A stretch of DNA of 64,000 nucleotides from Limnoperna fortunei (lineage: Eukaryota > Mollusca > Bivalvia > Mytilida > Modiolidae): NCBI GenBank assembly GCA_944474755.1, contig OX104111.1, positions 101,733,178 through 101,797,177 on the forward strand, written 5' to 3'. Position numbers and translations under genes: made by a program. The notes under the pieces were generated by a model, which did not search any database, was not told the DNA's origin, and saw nothing but the letters and a program-made list of their open reading frames with translations. Within the stretch, counting starts at the first letter, position 1. Each line of letters begins with the position of its first letter. Shown here in pieces: positions 60,744 through 64,000 of the stretch.

Positions 60744-62303
60744 TTCCCTTGTATGCATGTAAATAGGTCGATAAAGGTGTCGTCCAATCGACATTCTAAT
60801 GCTGTATTTGGTAGCAGTAATTTAAACTGGGTAGCAACTGCTGCCACAACCACCACCTTGTTTTCTGTCATTGTTTTCTACATTTTACTTTCGGTTTTGA
60901 TTTTATAGGGGACGACTGAAACGGCATTTTAACCATCTAAGTTCTGACTGAATCTCCAGCTATCGGAGCAGTTGGATGAATTCGTAGAACGCGGAGAAGA
61001 TTATTTTTTTAAAGACAACTTCTGTTTCTGGACGCGGGCGGGTTTTCCGGTTAATGCGGGCGGAAGAAATTTAGTTTTTTTCTTTCTGAAATAATTTTAC
61101 GTGCGGGCGGTCCGACGAACAAGCAATTAATTCGGCGTGGCCTAATCTATATAATAAAACAAGAAAATATTATGAAGTGTAAATGTGTTAATAGGAATGC
61201 ACACGGATGCTAGAATTAGGTGCAATTCTCAACCACTGTGGAATAAAGCGGAAATGAACAGTGGAAGAAGAAATTCTCAGAGACAAGAAAACAAGATTTC
61301 GCTTTCAATTGTATGTGTTATTTTCGTTTCCTTATACTAATTATTCCATCAGGAAAAATATTATAATAATAATTATAGAATGCTTTTTCTATCTGTATTT
61401 TTTTTCAAGGAAAGAACTTTTAAAATATAATAAAAGTTCCTGATATATGTGCAATAATACTAAGAAATATTTCTTTTAAATTATCAATTGGCCATGCAAA
61501 CATATTCAATATATCTCAAAATATTAACTTGTATATATCCATTAAGATTCCTTTTACAATATATGTTATTTACAATGTAACAAATGTTCCACTGCAAAGG
61601 AACTTTCCTGATGCAGTGTAACATCTATTACACAACATATATTCCAAAAACAACTATTGTTACACGATAAAATTTCCTTGGAATAAATATAATGTGGAAG
61701 TTTTGTTCTGTGAAAGTACGTCCAATTTTATAAAATCCATTAATATCCATGATTCGGGTGGGTTTTCAAAGCTCCGTGCAGACCTGTACCTAAAAGTACC
61801 CTTAGTTACCCCCTCGTGAACAGACACTACAACAGATTATTATTACTGTCCTAAAACGTTATCTTTTTACATGGGAATTATACTGTTCAAAGATTGTACC
61901 AGGTAAGTCGAATATTTTGCCTTTGATTATCCATTAATTTAAAGAAATAAGCAACCAAATGATATCAAAGGGAAAACGGGTAAAATCCGGTGCTACCTTT
62001 TCTGCATTTTGTTATTGTATACTAGTACACGTACCACTGGAATCAACCAAGCTGACAATGTTACGCCATTGAGTGGGTCTGAAAGCAGTGTATTAGCATT
62101 AACTGCTGTAAAATAATGAAAACATATTACACTAATTGAGTTGAACGGAATGTATTCTAAATCGAGCAATATTTCATTTTTATATTCAGGACGAGAACAA
62201 GTTAAAAATAAGTCAACGAAAAAAGGTTCATGAGACATCAGGTACATCAGGACTGCTGCTGGAAGAGAATAGAGTAACGTGTAGTGACAGAGAAGTTAGC
62301 CTT

Positions 62304-62527
62304 GTGTAGCGGCTACAATAAGTCTACTGTTTTTAAATTTACAAAGGTGGTCTTAATCGTGCAAGAAGCGTCAAACTCTCCAAACACGTTACACACTATG
62401 CTACGCGACCAAGCTTCTGTATAATAACCTGAAACCCCCATTCTAACGAGAGGGTTGCCCTTATACGCCATCTGGAGACATGCTGTGCAGCGCTATAGAT
62501 CGAGAACTGGAAACCCTCCCAGTGTGT
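62304..62527 (-). repeat. Dispersed repeat A, inverted partial copy
   Basis: Reverse complement of 47283-47514 at reduced identity: tgtagcggctacaa at the left and gaaaccctcccagtgtg at the right, with cgtgcaagaagc in between. Confidence 0.72.
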
Positions 62528-63764
62528 TCCTAACGTATAGCACGTGATACATAGCTTCTGCATTTTATTAACGTGAGATGTTTATAAATTTTGAGTGTGA
62601 AGTCTTTATTGTTTGATGTCAGTTTTGCATTATTATTAAAAAAAATCGGCATGTTTGGTTCCGCATTATTGGTTTTAACTATATTTGCACCTGCATCTCC
62701 CAAATGGTATCAGTCAGATCATTCCCAAACATTAAGATGGTTTTTTTGGTTGTTGCTATTCGATCCTACATCTCCGTTCAATATATAAAATGATGTTCGA
62801 CTTACACTGATAATATCAAGCTGCAGCCAGATGCGATCTGCTAGCCTTGACCAAGCCAAATAAAGCGTGATTTCTCTATTTATAACAGTAACCTCTTTTT
62901 ATAACAGTTATATTTCTGTTTTAGATGTCGGTCGCATTATGTCAAGAAAAGGTAAGTTATTCATTGACAGGCAGATTTCAATTTTGTTTTATTAATTATA
63001 AAGACATGTAAATTGCACATATAAATCGTAATTGAGAAGGTTTTTTGTTAAGCCTCGGGGGATGACGAATTTCGGCGAGCCGTTGGGCGAGTTCAATTCG
63101 ATTCTCAAGACTTGTATTTTTATAAACAAAAATATCCCTCACAATGTGATGTTTCCTCATCATGTTATGTTTACTTTGAGGAAAAAGTCAAATTTTGGAG
63201 GGAAAGCTCTAAAGGGAAAGAAAAGGCATATACATTCTGGAAAGGGGGGAAAGAATATAATTAGGCATATACCCTACAGATGTAACAATTCCCGAATGCA
63301 TTAAGATACTCAGCCAATCAGAAACCAGGATTATTATATAAGGTGTCATTATTCATTAAAACGTGACATAATTCACATGCTATAGATAGGGAATTTTATG
63401 GGACATTAAATGATACCGTGCCACGATGCATCGTTTTTAATATTCATGAACACACGTTTTACTGAATTACAAATCCGCTATTGGAACAACTGTGCATAAT
63501 AGCAATCTATTTCAGAAGACAATTATTTCTTTGACCTTGGACTAATAAAAATAATTTCATATTGGCACAACTCAAAAGCTAAAAATGGGATTAAGCTGAC
63601 ATTCAAATTGTTCTTCATTTAAAGCACTTAACAACTGTGCAAAGTTTTCACAAAATCTGCTTTTCAGGTTATCTTTTGAAAAAAGCCCATTTTTGACCTT
63701 TTTTAAATTGGCCTTAATAAAAAAACAATAAGGTTTGAACTTTATCTTAATTTTATAGTACTTA

Positions 63765-63860
63765 ACAGTTCCGCCCCTACCCAAAACGCCATACTTTTCC
63801 AGTGGCAGTCTAAATTGTATTCCCGGTGTCCCATCCAACTCTCTTTTTCCGTTGATTTTT
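63765..63860 (+). repeat. Dispersed repeat A, 3' block only
   Basis: Matches 47521-47612: ccctacccaaaacgccatac, agtctaaattgtattcc, cccatcca and ttttccgttgatt. Confidence 0.75.
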
Positions 63861-64000
63861 CCACCGAGGCACGGACGGACGGGAATATGGAAATGATTTC
63901 GATAACGTCAAAACAAAACGAAATATATATAATTAATTGACGGAGTGTCGGAAACATAAGACTATTTTTGAACAGTTTTATTGCCAATTTCATTGCATGC

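Larger units (their letters stand above)
60679..64000. other. Intergenic, no gene recognised
   Basis: Contains a 50-bp direct repeat (60688/61144), a locally GC-rich patch with gcgggcggg motifs near 61035-61120, and repeat A pieces at 62304 and 63765. ORFs are up to 90 codons without domains. Confidence 0.6.

Overview
The window looks like nuclear DNA from a bivalve mollusc, most likely a marine mussel (Mytilidae). It is AT-rich, its genes are split by GT-AG introns, and it is full of dispersed repeats. These include tRNA-headed SINEs, the 'acgcgtctggcgta' repeat near 45.27 kb and a 'gctccgg-cgagtaagcag' repeat present three times. I recognise the last two as common in mussel DNA. This assignment rests on recall, not on a search.

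The main object is a single large DNA transposon, positions 21212-42551 (about 21.3 kb). Its two ends are identical inverted sequences (tatggaacgccgtaactgcc...), each running inward into a minisatellite array of about 21-bp units. Both outer edges are bordered by the same 6-bp target duplication, gaacac. Inside are two convergent genes. One is an intact single-exon DDE transposase/integrase with an N-terminal SAM-like domain (41898-40555, minus). The other is a five-exon gene for a SAM, UBZ-like zinc finger and HECT E3 ubiquitin ligase-like protein (23296-35719, plus). The ligase copy is damaged by one extra A in an A8 run and by an 879-bp inverted-repeat element inserted in exon 1. The transposase copy shows no damage.

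Two small elements to the left (10270-11396 and 13652-14032) have the same design: converging tandem repeats between inverted ends, a 6-bp duplication, and termini resembling those of the large element (TAYGGMA..GCC). They may be non-autonomous relatives moved by the same kind of transposase.

Layout: 0.75-5.3 kb, a dead non-LTR retrotransposon on the minus strand that has lost the RT YADD motif; 5.5-21 kb, intergenic DNA with foldback elements, a Tc1 remnant, a SINE and a small minisatellite; 21.2-42.55 kb, the large transposon with nested SINE, MITE, foldback and LINE insertions in its introns; 42.6-45.8 kb, repeats; 45.77-52.33 kb, a complete eight-exon SLC1-type acidic amino acid transporter gene (516 aa), the only clear host gene; 52.3-64 kb, intergenic DNA with dispersed repeats and another inverted-repeat element with a 6-bp duplication (59075-60678).
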